From JAUMWX01 sp023394215 (GTDB lineage Bacteria; Bacillota; Clostridia; Tissierellales; Peptoniphilaceae), in the NCBI GenBank assembly GCA_050313995.1, contig JBNPMM010000006.1: a stretch of 64,000 nucleotides of DNA. One strand, written 5' to 3'. A model generated the notes under the pieces. That model made no database searches and was not told the DNA's origin. It worked only from the letters and a program-made list of their open reading frames with translations. Positions 16,794 to 25,616 of the stretch are shown here, one piece after another; the stretch's first letter is position 1, and every line of letters begins with the position of its first letter. Position numbers and translations under genes: made by a program.

Positions 16794-18917
16794 TTAATTT
16801 ATTCTGTCTATATCGCTTAGGGTCGGGCTGCTACATGCCTTATTTGTGCAATCTGTATCTATTACTATATCATCGATATTTATATCGAGTTCATCAAGAT
16901 CAAGGTCTCCGCTAAATACCTTAGGATTTTTACCAAGGGCATCGGGAACTATGGAGAAGGTGTTGCTGACTCCATCTCTTGCACTGTCATAAGGGATTTT
17001 TGCAACTGATGACAGTGAAGCGAGAGCTCCGGATGTGTCTCTTCTGTGCATTGGGTTTGCTCCGGGAGCAAATGGTTGACCGGCTCTTCTGCCATCAGGT
17101 GTATTTCCGGTTTTCTTCCCGTAAACAACGTTTGAAGTTATTGTAAGAATTGATGTTGTAGGGAAGGAATCCCTGTAGGTAGGATGTTGTTTAATTTTGT
17201 TCATAAAGGATTTTACAACATAAACGGCAAGTTCGTCAGCTCTGTCGTCATTATTTCCGTACTTAGGATAATCGCCTTCTATTTCATAATCAACCACTAA
17301 GCCTTTTTCATCACGAATTGTTTTTACCCTGGCGTGTTTGATTGCGGATAGGGAATCGGCTACAACTGACAGTCCTGCTATACCTGTTGCAAAGTATCTT
17401 TTTACATCTCTGTCGTGAAGCGCCATTTGAATGGATTCATAAGCGTATTTGTCGTGCATATAGTGAATTATATTTAGGGTATTTACATAAAGGCCTGCAA
17501 GCCAAGCCATCATATCTTCAAATCTTTCCATTACTTCATCGAAATCTAAATATTCGCTTGTAACGGGTCTGAATTTAGGGCCTACCTGTTCTTTCAGTTT
17601 TTCATCTACACCGCCGTTGATTGCATATAAGAGGCATTTGGCAAGGTTTGCTCTTGCTCCGAAAAATTGCATATCCTTTCCGACTCTAAGGGCTGATACA
17701 CAGCAAGCTATGGCGTAGTCATCTCCGTGCTCGGGTCTCATAATATCATCATTCTCATATTGGATTGAGGATGTAAGAATTGACATCTTGGCACAGAATT
17801 TTTTAAATTCTAAAGGCAGACTTGTTGACCAAAGGACTGTAAGGTTAGGTTCGGGAGATGTTCCCAAGTTTTGCAGCGTATGAAGATATCTGAAAGATGT
17901 TTTGGTAACAAGGGATTTACCGGTTAAACTCATACCGGCTAAAGATTCAGTTACCCATGTGGGATCGCCTGAAAATAGGTCGTTGTATTCCGGAGTTCTT
18001 GCAAATTTAACCAATCTCAGCTTCATTATGAAATGATCTATAAGCTCTTGAGCCTCTTGTTCATTTATAAGGTTTTCTTCCAGGTCTCTTTCAATGTAGA
18101 TGTCAAGGAAGGTTGCAGTACGGCCAAGGCTCATTGCGGCTCCGTTTTGTTGTTTAACGGCTGCAAGATATCCAAAATATAGCCATTGTATAGCCTCTCT
18201 TGCATTTTCCGCAGGTCTTCTAAGATCAAAACCGTAAGAGTCTCCAAGGATTATAAGTTCTTTAAGGGCGGAGATTTGATCCTGAATTTCCTCCCTAAGT
18301 CTCATGGTATTTACATCCATTACCCCTTGAAGTGAATCTTTTTGTTTTTTCTTATCGGCCATAAGAAAATCTATGCCGTATAGAGCTACTCTCCTGTAGT
18401 CTCCTATTATTCTTCCTCTCCCGTAGGCATCAGGAAGACCGGTTATTATAGCGCTTTTTCTTGCTAAAATCATTTCATCGGTATAGGCGTCGAAAACCCC
18501 CTGATTATGAGTTTTTCTATATTTTGTAAATAGCTCATGAACTCTGTCGGATATTTTGTAACCGTAGGATTCCAAGGCTATTTCCGATACCCTGATACCG
18601 CCGAATGGTTGTAGAGAACGCTTAAAAGGTTTATCTGTTTGAAAGCCCACAATTTTTTCGATCTCCTTGTCCAGGTATGCAGGACCGTGAGATGAAATGG
18701 TAGAAATTATATCTGTATCCATATCAAGTACGCCGCCTGCTTGGGCTTCCTTCTTGTTTAATTCCATTACCTGATCCCAAAGCTTGAGTGTGTTTTGGCT
18801 TGGACCCGCTAAGAAACTGTCATCACCCAAATACTCCTTATAGTTTTGTTGGATGAAGTCTCTTACATTTACTTCTTCTTTCCATGTTTTACCTTTGAAA
18901 TTTCTCCAGGCTGTCAT
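16794..18917 (-). CDS. pflB: Pyruvate formate-lyase catalytic subunit lacking the glycyl-radical domain
   Basis: A 707-residue protein matching pyruvate formate-lyase (pyruvate + CoA to acetyl-CoA + formate). The catalytic cysteine pair is Cys405-Cys406 in AIACCVSALRVG. Similarity runs through FSIVPDALGK and then stops: instead of the usual continuation into the radical domain there is a 44-residue acidic tail (GDLDLDELDINIDDIVIDTD, then CTNKAC) and a stop. The missing domain is the next gene. AGGAGG precedes the ATG. Two subunits with separate ribosome sites and an intact activase argue that this is a working split enzyme, not a frameshifted relic. Confidence 0.93.
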   Translation of the reverse strand: MTAWRNFKGKTWKEEVNVRDFIQQNYKEYLGDDSFLAGPSQNTLKLWDQVMELNKKEAQAGGVLDMDTDIISTISSHGPAYLDKEIEKIVGFQTDKPFKRSLQPFGGIRVSEIALESYGYKISDRVHELFTKYRKTHNQGVFDAYTDEMILARKSAIITGLPDAYGRGRIIGDYRRVALYGIDFLMADKKKQKDSLQGVMDVNTMRLREEIQDQISALKELIILGDSYGFDLRRPAENAREAIQWLYFGYLAAVKQQNGAAMSLGRTATFLDIYIERDLEENLINEQEAQELIDHFIMKLRLVKFARTPEYNDLFSGDPTWVTESLAGMSLTGKSLVTKTSFRYLHTLQNLGTSPEPNLTVLWSTSLPLEFKKFCAKMSILTSSIQYENDDIMRPEHGDDYAIACCVSALRVGKDMQFFGARANLAKCLLYAINGGVDEKLKEQVGPKFRPVTSEYLDFDEVMERFEDMMAWLAGLYVNTLNIIHYMHDKYAYESIQMALHDRDVKRYFATGIAGLSVVADSLSAIKHARVKTIRDEKGLVVDYEIEGDYPKYGNNDDRADELAVYVVKSFMNKIKQHPTYRDSFPTTSILTITSNVVYGKKTGNTPDGRRAGQPFAPGANPMHRRDTSGALASLSSVAKIPYDSARDGVSNTFSIVPDALGKNPKVFSGDLDLDELDINIDDIVIDTDCTNKACSSPTLSDIDRIN

Positions 18918-18969
18918 AATTACCTCCTAAGTATATGTAGTTAAAGCATAGCTTTTATTTGTTTTTTAC

Positions 18970-18975
18970 AATATA
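18970..18975 (-). promoter_or_regulatory. Probable -10 box of the pfl operon
   Basis: TATATT on the minus strand. No good -35 box lies at the right distance (CGCAAT is found), which suits an activator-dependent promoter. The CRP-like site centred near 19010.5 would sit roughly 47 bp before the start. Confidence 0.4.
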
Positions 18976-19002
18976 AGTCTAATCCTTTTTTTATTGCGGG
19001 TC

Positions 19003-19018
19003 AGTGATTTGGGTCACA
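19003..19018. promoter_or_regulatory. CRP-like binding site upstream of the pfl operon
   Basis: AGTGATTTGGGTCACA on the plus strand, or TGTGA, 6 bp, TCACT on the other, is a close match to the TGTGA-N6-TCACA consensus of Crp-type regulators. It lies about 90 bp before pflB. The last gene of that operon encodes a Crp/Fnr protein. Confidence 0.7.
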
Positions 19019-19121
19019 TTTTAATTTAATTATGGCCTATAAGATATTTTTTATGGTGTTTATTTAATGATTGTCGTTTTAGGAGCAGGTAGGCAGAAAT
19101 TTTTTCTCAATCCTAAATTTC

Positions 19122-19150
19122 TTTACAATAAAGGTCAGTAATGGTAAAAT
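19122..19150 (+). promoter_or_regulatory. Promoter of the ctsR operon with an overlapping CtsR-like repeat
   Basis: TTTACA (19122-19127), a 17-bp spacer and TAAAAT (19145-19150). A degenerate CtsR heptad pair, GGTCAGT AAT GGTAAAA (19133-19149), fills the spacer and -10 region, as expected for repression. Confidence 0.6.
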
Positions 19151-19192
19151 TATTAAACAAAAGATTAGGGTTTAATTTTTTTTAGATAGAAA

Positions 19193-19209
19193 AGTCAAAG
19201 AAAGACAAA
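19193..19209 (+). promoter_or_regulatory. CtsR operator before ctsR
   Basis: AGTCAAA GAA AGACAAA matches the CtsR consensus RGTCAAA-NAN-RGTCAAA with one mismatch in the second heptad. It lies just before the start codon and overlaps the leader, a sign of autoregulation. Confidence 0.65.
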
Positions 19210-19219
19210 GAGGTGGATT

Positions 19220-19681
19220 ATGGGACTTACGTCGGAAATTGAAAAGTTTTTGCTTGATATGCTAAATTATGAAGAAAAACAATTTATAGAAATCGGGAGA
19301 AATGACTTGGCTGAAAGATTTCATTGTGCACCGTCTCAAATAAACTATGTTCTTGCCACCAGATTTACTCCTTATCAGGGATATTATGTTGAAAGCAGAA
19401 GGGGTGGAAGAGGCTATATAAAAATTGTAAAACTTGATATGACGGAAGATGAACTTATAAGCGAAGTTTTAAATAATACTATAGAGGATGAAGTGACTTT
19501 GGATAAGGCTAAACATATTATTAATAGTCTTAAAAATGAGGGTATATTAAGTATAAAGGAAGCTTTGTTGATTGAACACAGTATTGATGATAATGCTTTG
19601 AAGGATATAGATTTTAATAGTAGAAATTTAGTGAGAGCAAGTATATTTAAAAATATTTTGCTGGCTCTTATAAGAGATTAG
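19220..19681 (+). CDS. ctsR: CtsR, repressor of class III heat-shock genes
   Basis: A 153-residue repressor of clp genes. The N-terminal winged helix (about residues 10-70) contains the diagnostic glycine-rich wing RRGGRGYIKIV, which in Bacillus CtsR acts as the heat sensor. The C-terminal half is the dimer domain. It begins the ctsR-mcsA-clpC-radA operon and two CtsR-like boxes precede it. Confidence 0.96.
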   Translation: MGLTSEIEKFLLDMLNYEEKQFIEIGRNDLAERFHCAPSQINYVLATRFTPYQGYYVESRRGGRGYIKIVKLDMTEDELISEVLNNTIEDEVTLDKAKHIINSLKNEGILSIKEALLIEHSIDDNALKDIDFNSRNLVRASIFKNILLALIRD

Positions 19682-19691
19682 GAGGTTTAAT

Positions 19692-20282
19692 ATGCAATGC
19701 TTTAATTGTGGAAATGATGCAGATATGGAAGTGTTGATGATGATAAATGGTAAGATGAAGAAGATAAGTATTTGTATGGATTGCTATAAGGAACAGATGT
19801 CAAAGATGATGGAAATGATGTCTGACGGCAGCGGAAACATTAATCCGGAAGAAATTCAAAAGAAGCTTTTTTCATTTTTCCAAGAAAATAAGGCCGAGTT
19901 CGAAAAGTTTTTGGGACAAGCGGTAGATGATGAAAATTTTTCTATGGACAATTTAAAACCGGAAAATTTTGATGTTTCCCATATAGATTTCGGCAAGGCA
20001 AAGGAAATTCCCTCTTGGTTAAAAGAGCTTTTCCCTGATCATGAAGCTTTCGCTCAGGATAAGGAAGAGGAGAGAAAGACCTATTACAGCAGTAATTATT
20101 ATGATGATAATGAGAGAGAGATTAATATACTTCTTAAGTCTGTAAATCAAAAGAGGGAAGAGTTGAATAAGTCCGTAATGGATGAAGATTTTATAAAAGC
20201 TGCAAGCCTTAGGGATCAGATGAGGGAAATTAATAAGAGGATTATGATAATAAGAGAGTTTGCAACAGAAAGTGAAGGATAA
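19692..20282 (+). CDS. mcsA: McsA-like zinc-finger protein with UvrB/UvrC motif
   Basis: A 196-residue protein in the mcsA position. The N-terminus has CFNC and CMDC (Cys3, Cys6, Cys28, Cys31), enough for one zinc site, where Bacillus McsA has two. An acidic, Met-rich middle and a C-terminal UVR helix pair (about residues 148-185: NQKREELNKSVMDEDFIKAA) follow. In Bacillus McsA activates the arginine kinase McsB. No mcsB lies here: clpC starts 1 nt after this stop, so the protein may act directly as a ClpC adaptor. Confidence 0.88.
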   Translation: MQCFNCGNDADMEVLMMINGKMKKISICMDCYKEQMSKMMEMMSDGSGNINPEEIQKKLFSFFQENKAEFEKFLGQAVDDENFSMDNLKPENFDVSHIDFGKAKEIPSWLKELFPDHEAFAQDKEEERKTYYSSNYYDDNEREINILLKSVNQKREELNKSVMDEDFIKAASLRDQMREINKRIMIIREFATESEG

Positions 20283-20283
20283 C

Positions 20284-22665
20284 ATGGAATTAAAGGAACT
20301 GTTAAATATTGTTACAGCTGAGGCTTTAGCTTTAAATCATGAATATATAGAAATTGAGCATATGCTTTTGACCCTTACAAAAACCGGAGGTTTAGAGTCT
20401 AAAGCCTTGGCAACAGCAGGGGCTGATTATGAGCTTCTTAGAGAATATCTCCTTAGGAGAAAGCCGAGGGGAGAGAAAAAAGTTGATCCTAAGTTGTCCC
20501 CGAGACTTCGCAGGATTTTTGAAGATGCGAGAGTTCAAATTAAGAGGGCAAATAACGGTATGACATTTGAGGAGTGCATTTTGCTTAACATATTGGCAAC
20601 TGACAGCCTTGCCAAGAATATGCTAAGTGCTACAAATGTTGACAGCCAGCAAGTATATATGATTTTGGACTATTATATTTTGAGTAAAAATAAGGAGAGG
20701 GAGGATAAGACCACTCCAAATCTTAATAAATATGGAGAAGATTTGAATAAGAAGGCCCTTACAAAGATAGACGGGGTAATAGGCAGGGAAAAAGAAATAG
20801 ACAGGATTATACAGATTATAACAAGAAGAACAAAAAATAATCCCGTTTTGGTTGGAGAAGCCGGTGTTGGAAAGACTGCCATTGTTGAAGGTTTAGCCAA
20901 GAAGATTGCCTTGGGACAGGTGCCGGATATCATGAAGGATATGAGGATTATCTCTTTGGATATGGCATCTATGGTTGCCGGAACCAAGTATAGGGGCGAT
21001 TTTGAAAAGAGGATTTCCGATACTCTTAAAGAAGTTCAAGCTATGGAAAATGTGGTTTTATTTATAGATGAAATTCATACAATTATAGGGGCGGGTTCGT
21101 CTGAAGGCGGGCTTGATGCTTCAAATATAATGAAACCCTATTTAACAAAGGGAGAGCTTAAGGTAATCGGTGCTACGACTATCGGAGAATACAGACAGTT
21201 TATAGAGAAGGAATCGGCATTGGAAAGAAGGCTGCAACCTATTTTTGTAGAAGAGCCGAGTGTAGAAGAAACTATAGAGATTATAAAGGGAATCAAAAGT
21301 AACTATGAAAAATATCATAGGATAAAGATTTCCGATCAAGTCATAGAAGAAGCTGTAAGGCTTTCGGACAGGTATTTGATAGATAGATTTTTGCCTGATA
21401 AGGCCATAGATGTAATTGATGAGGCGGCTTCAAAATTAAAGGTTCATACTTATAAAATACCGGAAAAAGAGCTTAAACTTATGGAAGAAATAAATTCTTT
21501 ATCGGAAGAAAAGAATGTTGCCGTAAATACACAAAATTTTGAAAAGGCTGCTTTTGTAAGGGATAGGATTGTCAGCCTTGAAAATGAACTTGATGAATTC
21601 AGACAGGCTGAGAATGAAAAAGACAGCTTTGAGACAAGTATAGATGTGGATCAAATAAGAAAGATTGTTTCAGATTGGGCTAAGGTGCCTGTGACACAGA
21701 TGACAAAGGCTGAAAATGAAAAATACAGAGATCTTGATAAAAAGCTTAAGGAAGTGATAATAGGTCAAGATATGGCGGTAGAAAAGGTTTCAAAAGCTAT
21801 TAAGAGGGCAAGAGTAGGCTTAAAGGGACCTGATAAGCCTATAGGTACTTTTATATTTGTGGGACCGACCGGTGTAGGAAAGACTTATTTAGCCAAGTCC
21901 ATAGCTGAAGAATTGTTTGATAACAAGGATAACCTGATAAGGATAGATATGAGTGAATATATGGAAAAGCATACCGTATCCAAGCTTATAGGCTCTCCGC
22001 CGGGATATGTAGGTTATGATGAAGGCGGACAACTTACCGATGCCGTGAGGTCAAAGCCTTATTCCGTGATATTATTTGATGAAATTGAGAAGGCCCATCC
22101 GGATGTTTTCAATATTTTGCTTCAAATCCTTGATGAGGGTAGGTTGACGGACAGTCAAGGCACTGAGGTGGATTTTAAAAATACCATAATAATCATGACC
22201 TCAAATGCAGGGGCTTCCCTACTTTCCAACAAGAGAAAGTTAGGATTTTCAGATGTCGGAAGTAAAAAGGCGGATGATTTTGAAAATATTAAGAATATAG
22301 TAAATGAAGCTCTTAAAAACTTATTTAAGCCGGAGTTCCTGAACAGAATTGATGACATAATAGTTTTTAATAAATTAGAAATGGAAGAAATAAAACAAAT
22401 AGTAAGGTTAAAGCTTGACGAACTTATGGACAGGATAGAAGAAATGGGCTATGCTGCAAAGTATTCCGACAAGTTGGCGGAATATATAGCTCAAAAGGGC
22501 TTTGACGAAAACTATGGGGCAAGACCGCTTGAGAGGGCTATAAAAACCGAGATAGAAGATTTGATAGCTACAGCTATTCTTGATGGACAAATAGGAAAGG
22601 GTGAGAAGATTTCCTTGGGCATGAGAAACGGCCAAGTCTATATAAATCAGAAGATTAAGGGTTAG
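20284..22665 (+). CDS. clpC: ClpC, AAA+ unfoldase of the ClpCP protease
   Basis: A 793-residue Hsp100 protein. Order: N domain (about 1-140), first AAA+ module (Walker A GEAGVGKTA, Walker B FIDEIHT), a middle domain with a UVR-like helix pair (NFEKAAFVRDRI), second AAA+ module (GPTGVGKTYLAK) and C-terminal D2 domain. The loop containing KLGFSD corresponds to the ClpP-docking tripeptide. The ATG at 20284 is preferred over an upstream in-frame TTG at 20260 that overlaps mcsA, because GAAGGA lies about 6 nt before it. Regulated with ctsR. Confidence 0.95.
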   Translation: MELKELLNIVTAEALALNHEYIEIEHMLLTLTKTGGLESKALATAGADYELLREYLLRRKPRGEKKVDPKLSPRLRRIFEDARVQIKRANNGMTFEECILLNILATDSLAKNMLSATNVDSQQVYMILDYYILSKNKEREDKTTPNLNKYGEDLNKKALTKIDGVIGREKEIDRIIQIITRRTKNNPVLVGEAGVGKTAIVEGLAKKIALGQVPDIMKDMRIISLDMASMVAGTKYRGDFEKRISDTLKEVQAMENVVLFIDEIHTIIGAGSSEGGLDASNIMKPYLTKGELKVIGATTIGEYRQFIEKESALERRLQPIFVEEPSVEETIEIIKGIKSNYEKYHRIKISDQVIEEAVRLSDRYLIDRFLPDKAIDVIDEAASKLKVHTYKIPEKELKLMEEINSLSEEKNVAVNTQNFEKAAFVRDRIVSLENELDEFRQAENEKDSFETSIDVDQIRKIVSDWAKVPVTQMTKAENEKYRDLDKKLKEVIIGQDMAVEKVSKAIKRARVGLKGPDKPIGTFIFVGPTGVGKTYLAKSIAEELFDNKDNLIRIDMSEYMEKHTVSKLIGSPPGYVGYDEGGQLTDAVRSKPYSVILFDEIEKAHPDVFNILLQILDEGRLTDSQGTEVDFKNTIIIMTSNAGASLLSNKRKLGFSDVGSKKADDFENIKNIVNEALKNLFKPEFLNRIDDIIVFNKLEMEEIKQIVRLKLDELMDRIEEMGYAAKYSDKLAEYIAQKGFDENYGARPLERAIKTEIEDLIATAILDGQIGKGEKISLGMRNGQVYINQKIKG

Positions 22666-22668
22666 CCT

Positions 22669-24036
22669 ATGAAGTTAAAGAAAATTTATAGGTGTGAGTC
22701 TTGTGGGGAAGCTCATATTACATGGTCCGGTAAGTGTCCGTCCTGCGGAGCTTGGAATTCTCTTCTTGAGGTTGTGGAAGAGGTGGATAAAAAAGCCGAC
22801 TTAAGGGGGAAAGTTTCGGAAAGCAGGGAAGCTAAAAGGCTTATAGAGGTGGAGTCTGACATTTCCCAAAGAATTTTGACGGGGGTTGATGAATTTGACA
22901 GAACTATAGGTGGGGGGCTCGTAAGAGACAGCTTCAGTATACTTGCCGCCAGACCCGGTATAGGTAAATCGACTTTGCTTTTGGGTTTAGCGGAAAGTCT
23001 TGCCCTTAGGGGGCATAGGGTTATATATATTTCCGGGGAAGAATCGAATTCTCAGATAAAACAAAGAGCTCTTAGGATAATGAAGGAAATCCCTAAGGAA
23101 ATATATCTTTTAGCAACCAATTCTATGGATCTTGCTATAAAGGAGATTAAAAGATTGGATCCTCAAATAATATTTTTGGATTCAGTGCAGACCATGGGGC
23201 TTGCAGAATACAGCCAAAGACCGGGATCTCCGACTCAAACTGTAGAGTGTGCAAATGCTTTGGCGGACATATGTAAAAACCCAGAAAAGCCGAGAGCTGC
23301 CATTATGGTCGGACATATGACAAAATCCGATCAGATGGCGGGACTTATGACTTTGGAGCATTTGGTAGATACGGTCTTATATCTTGAGGCTGACGGAGAC
23401 TCTCAACTCAGAGTTTTGAGAACAAGTAAAAACAGGTTCGGTTATACCGGAGAGATAGGCCTTTTTAATATGGAAGAAGGGGGGCTCAAGGAAGTCGAAA
23501 ACCCTTTTGAATTTTTCCTTACGCCAAGAAAAAATCCTGTTGAGGGTGCAGCCGTATCGGTGATAAAAGAAGGTTCGAGAGTCATAGCTGTAGAGGTTGA
23601 AAGCTTGGTATCGAGGTCTTTCACTCCATATCCGGTAAGAATTGGGGATAGTTTGAAAAAGGATCAGCTGAATACTTTAATTTCCATATTGGAGGAAAGG
23701 GCAGGTTTCAGCCTTTATGATAAAAATGTTATCTTAAAGACTACAGGGGGGTTGAAACTTAGCGAGCAGTCTGTAAACTTGGCAATAATTATAGCCATAG
23801 TATCATCCTTAAAGAAGAAGTCTGTAGCAGATAGGACGGTCTTTATAGGAGAGGTGGGGTTGACCGGGGAGTTGAAGCGTGTACCCGATATGGATCAGCG
23901 TCTTACGGATCTTGATAGACTGGGATTTGAAAGGGTTTATTTGCCTAAGGGAAGATATGATGTTAAGAAGCTGAAGAATTTGAAGCTGATAATGAAAGAA
24001 AATATAAATGAAGTTATAGATGATGTTTTTAATTGA
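22669..24036 (+). CDS. radA: DNA repair protein RadA (Sms)
   Basis: A 455-residue RecA-like helicase involved in branch migration during recombination. It shows the N-terminal four-Cys zinc finger (CESCGEAHITWSGKCPSC), Walker A (ARPGIGKST), the diagnostic KNRFG motif and a C-terminal Lon-like domain. It follows clpC by 3 nt, the same order as in many Bacillota. Confidence 0.96.
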   Translation: MKLKKIYRCESCGEAHITWSGKCPSCGAWNSLLEVVEEVDKKADLRGKVSESREAKRLIEVESDISQRILTGVDEFDRTIGGGLVRDSFSILAARPGIGKSTLLLGLAESLALRGHRVIYISGEESNSQIKQRALRIMKEIPKEIYLLATNSMDLAIKEIKRLDPQIIFLDSVQTMGLAEYSQRPGSPTQTVECANALADICKNPEKPRAAIMVGHMTKSDQMAGLMTLEHLVDTVLYLEADGDSQLRVLRTSKNRFGYTGEIGLFNMEEGGLKEVENPFEFFLTPRKNPVEGAAVSVIKEGSRVIAVEVESLVSRSFTPYPVRIGDSLKKDQLNTLISILEERAGFSLYDKNVILKTTGGLKLSEQSVNLAIIIAIVSSLKKKSVADRTVFIGEVGLTGELKRVPDMDQRLTDLDRLGFERVYLPKGRYDVKKLKNLKLIMKENINEVIDDVFN

Positions 24037-24097
24037 GCTTAAGCTTCTTTAATTATTTGTTAAATTGTAGTAGAATGAAATTTGAAGCGGAGGGCTT

Positions 24098-24871
24098 ATG
24101 AAAAAAATATTATTGATTTTACTTATGCTTTTTGTGCTTGTCTCCTGCAATTCTCCTAAAAATAGTATTAAGGAAGAAAAGGGACAAGGGGATACAAAGG
24201 CTCAGACAAATGAAGAAAATAAAAATCAGGATGATAAGAAACAAGGAGGACAAGTCTTGGAATTAAATCAAGTTGTAGGTTACAAAGAAGGTAACATTAA
24301 GGCCACTATGAAAACTACTATGGGAGACATAAAGCTTATATTGTTTCCGGATGCAGCGCCTAAGGCTGTGGAAAATTTTGTAACCCATGCTAAAAACGGA
24401 TATTATGAGGGTATTATATTTCATAGGGTTATAGAGGGCTTTATGATTCAAGGAGGAGATCCTACCGGAAGCGGCAGAGGCGGTGAAAGTATATATGGAA
24501 AATCTTTTGAAGATGAATTTTCAGTTTATCACAGAAACTTTTATGGGGCTTTGTCTATGGCAAATGCCGGACCGAACACAAATGGTTCACAATTTTTCAT
24601 AGTTACTGCCAAAGATAATGTATCTGAAAATATTCTAAATCAAATGAAATCTGTAGGAGAAGCAAAGGGTTATCCTGACAATGTTATTGAACAATACAAA
24701 AATGTTGGAGGGGCCTTCCATTTGGATTTTGTTCACACTGTATTCGGCCAAGTTGTAGAAGGTATGGATGTGGTTGAAGCTATTTCAAAGGTTGAGAGGG
24801 ATTCTTCGGATAAACCTTTGAAGGATGTAAAAATAGAAAAGATTATAATTGAAGATGATTCGCATAAATAA
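24098..24871 (+). CDS. Cyclophilin-type peptidyl-prolyl isomerase lipoprotein
   Basis: A 257-residue lipoprotein (lipobox LVSC, Cys17) with a charged Gln/Lys linker and a cyclophilin domain from about residue 67. Active-site motifs are FHRVIEGFMIQGGDPTG and NGSQFFI. It probably helps fold exported proteins at the outer face of the membrane. It stands alone between the radA operon and a terminator. Confidence 0.93.
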   Translation: MKKILLILLMLFVLVSCNSPKNSIKEEKGQGDTKAQTNEENKNQDDKKQGGQVLELNQVVGYKEGNIKATMKTTMGDIKLILFPDAAPKAVENFVTHAKNGYYEGIIFHRVIEGFMIQGGDPTGSGRGGESIYGKSFEDEFSVYHRNFYGALSMANAGPNTNGSQFFIVTAKDNVSENILNQMKSVGEAKGYPDNVIEQYKNVGGAFHLDFVHTVFGQVVEGMDVVEAISKVERDSSDKPLKDVKIEKIIIEDDSHK

Positions 24872-24924
24872 ATCAATTATCGGGTTGATTTAAGGTGATT
24901 AGGAGTAAAATCCTAAGGTTCTGT

Positions 24925-24971
24925 AAAATCTGTTGGGGACTGAATAGAAGATGCCCAACAGATTTTTTATG
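24925..24971 (+). terminator. Rho-independent terminator
   Basis: AAAATCTGTTGGG (24925-24937) pairs with CCCAACAGATTTT (24954-24966), with further T after it. It ends the cyclophilin gene. Two smaller stem-loops precede it at 24869-24892 and about 24900-24914, with no recognised riboswitch signature. Confidence 0.85.
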
Positions 24972-25010
24972 GTAAGAAACATTTATTATACAAATTTGTT
25001 ACATTCATAA

Positions 25011-25039
25011 TTTACACACATATATTTATATAATATTAT
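25011..25039 (+). promoter_or_regulatory. Promoter of the CarD-PIN/TRAM operon
   Basis: TTTACA (25011-25016), a 17-bp spacer and TATTAT (25034-25039), about 90 nt before the CarD-like gene. Confidence 0.6.
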
Positions 25040-25127
25040 TATAGGCTTATATAGTAGCATAATTATCTGACAAATCCTTTGCAAAGATTTTCTCTACTTT
25101 ATATAATATATGTAGGAGGAGAATTTT

Positions 25128-25607
25128 ATGTACAAGGTAGGAGATAAAATAGTATATTCGGTGCACGGTGCAGGCGTAATTGTTGATGTTGAGGATATAG
25201 AAATATTTGATGAAGTAAAAAGTTACTATATATTGCAGCTACCTATTAACAATATAAGAGTGTCCATTCCTGTTGAAGGTATAGAAGAAGCAGGGATTAG
25301 ACCTGTTATAACTAAAGAAGAAGGAAAGAAGGTTGTTGAAATTTTGAAGTCTGAAATGACTAAAATGTCCAGCAACTGGGGAAAGAGATTCAGAGATAAT
25401 CTCGAATCTATAAAGACAGGTGATATTTTTGAAATAGCCGATATAGTTAGAAATCTGACCTTGCTTGACAAGGAAAAGGGTTTATCGGCTTCTGAGAAGA
25501 AGATGTTAAATAACAGCAAAAGAATAATGGTTTCTGAGCTGGTACTAATTGGAGCTATGGATAAGGAGGAAGCATCTGAACTTATAGATGAATTGATCAC
25601 TTTATAA
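25128..25607 (+). CDS. CarD/CdnL-family transcription regulator
   Basis: A 159-residue protein with the N-terminal RNA-polymerase-interacting domain shared with TRCF (KVGDKIVYSVHGAGVIVDVE, then YYILQLP) and an alpha-helical C-terminal half that in CarD/CdnL contacts promoter DNA. It acts on RNA polymerase at rRNA and other promoters in relatives. AGGAGG precedes the ATG. The next gene, 9 nt on, encodes the PIN/TRAM protein often found beside it in Clostridia. Confidence 0.92.
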   Translation: MYKVGDKIVYSVHGAGVIVDVEDIEIFDEVKSYYILQLPINNIRVSIPVEGIEEAGIRPVITKEEGKKVVEILKSEMTKMSSNWGKRFRDNLESIKTGDIFEIADIVRNLTLLDKEKGLSASEKKMLNNSKRIMVSELVLIGAMDKEEASELIDELITL

Positions 25608-25616
25608 GGAGGATGA

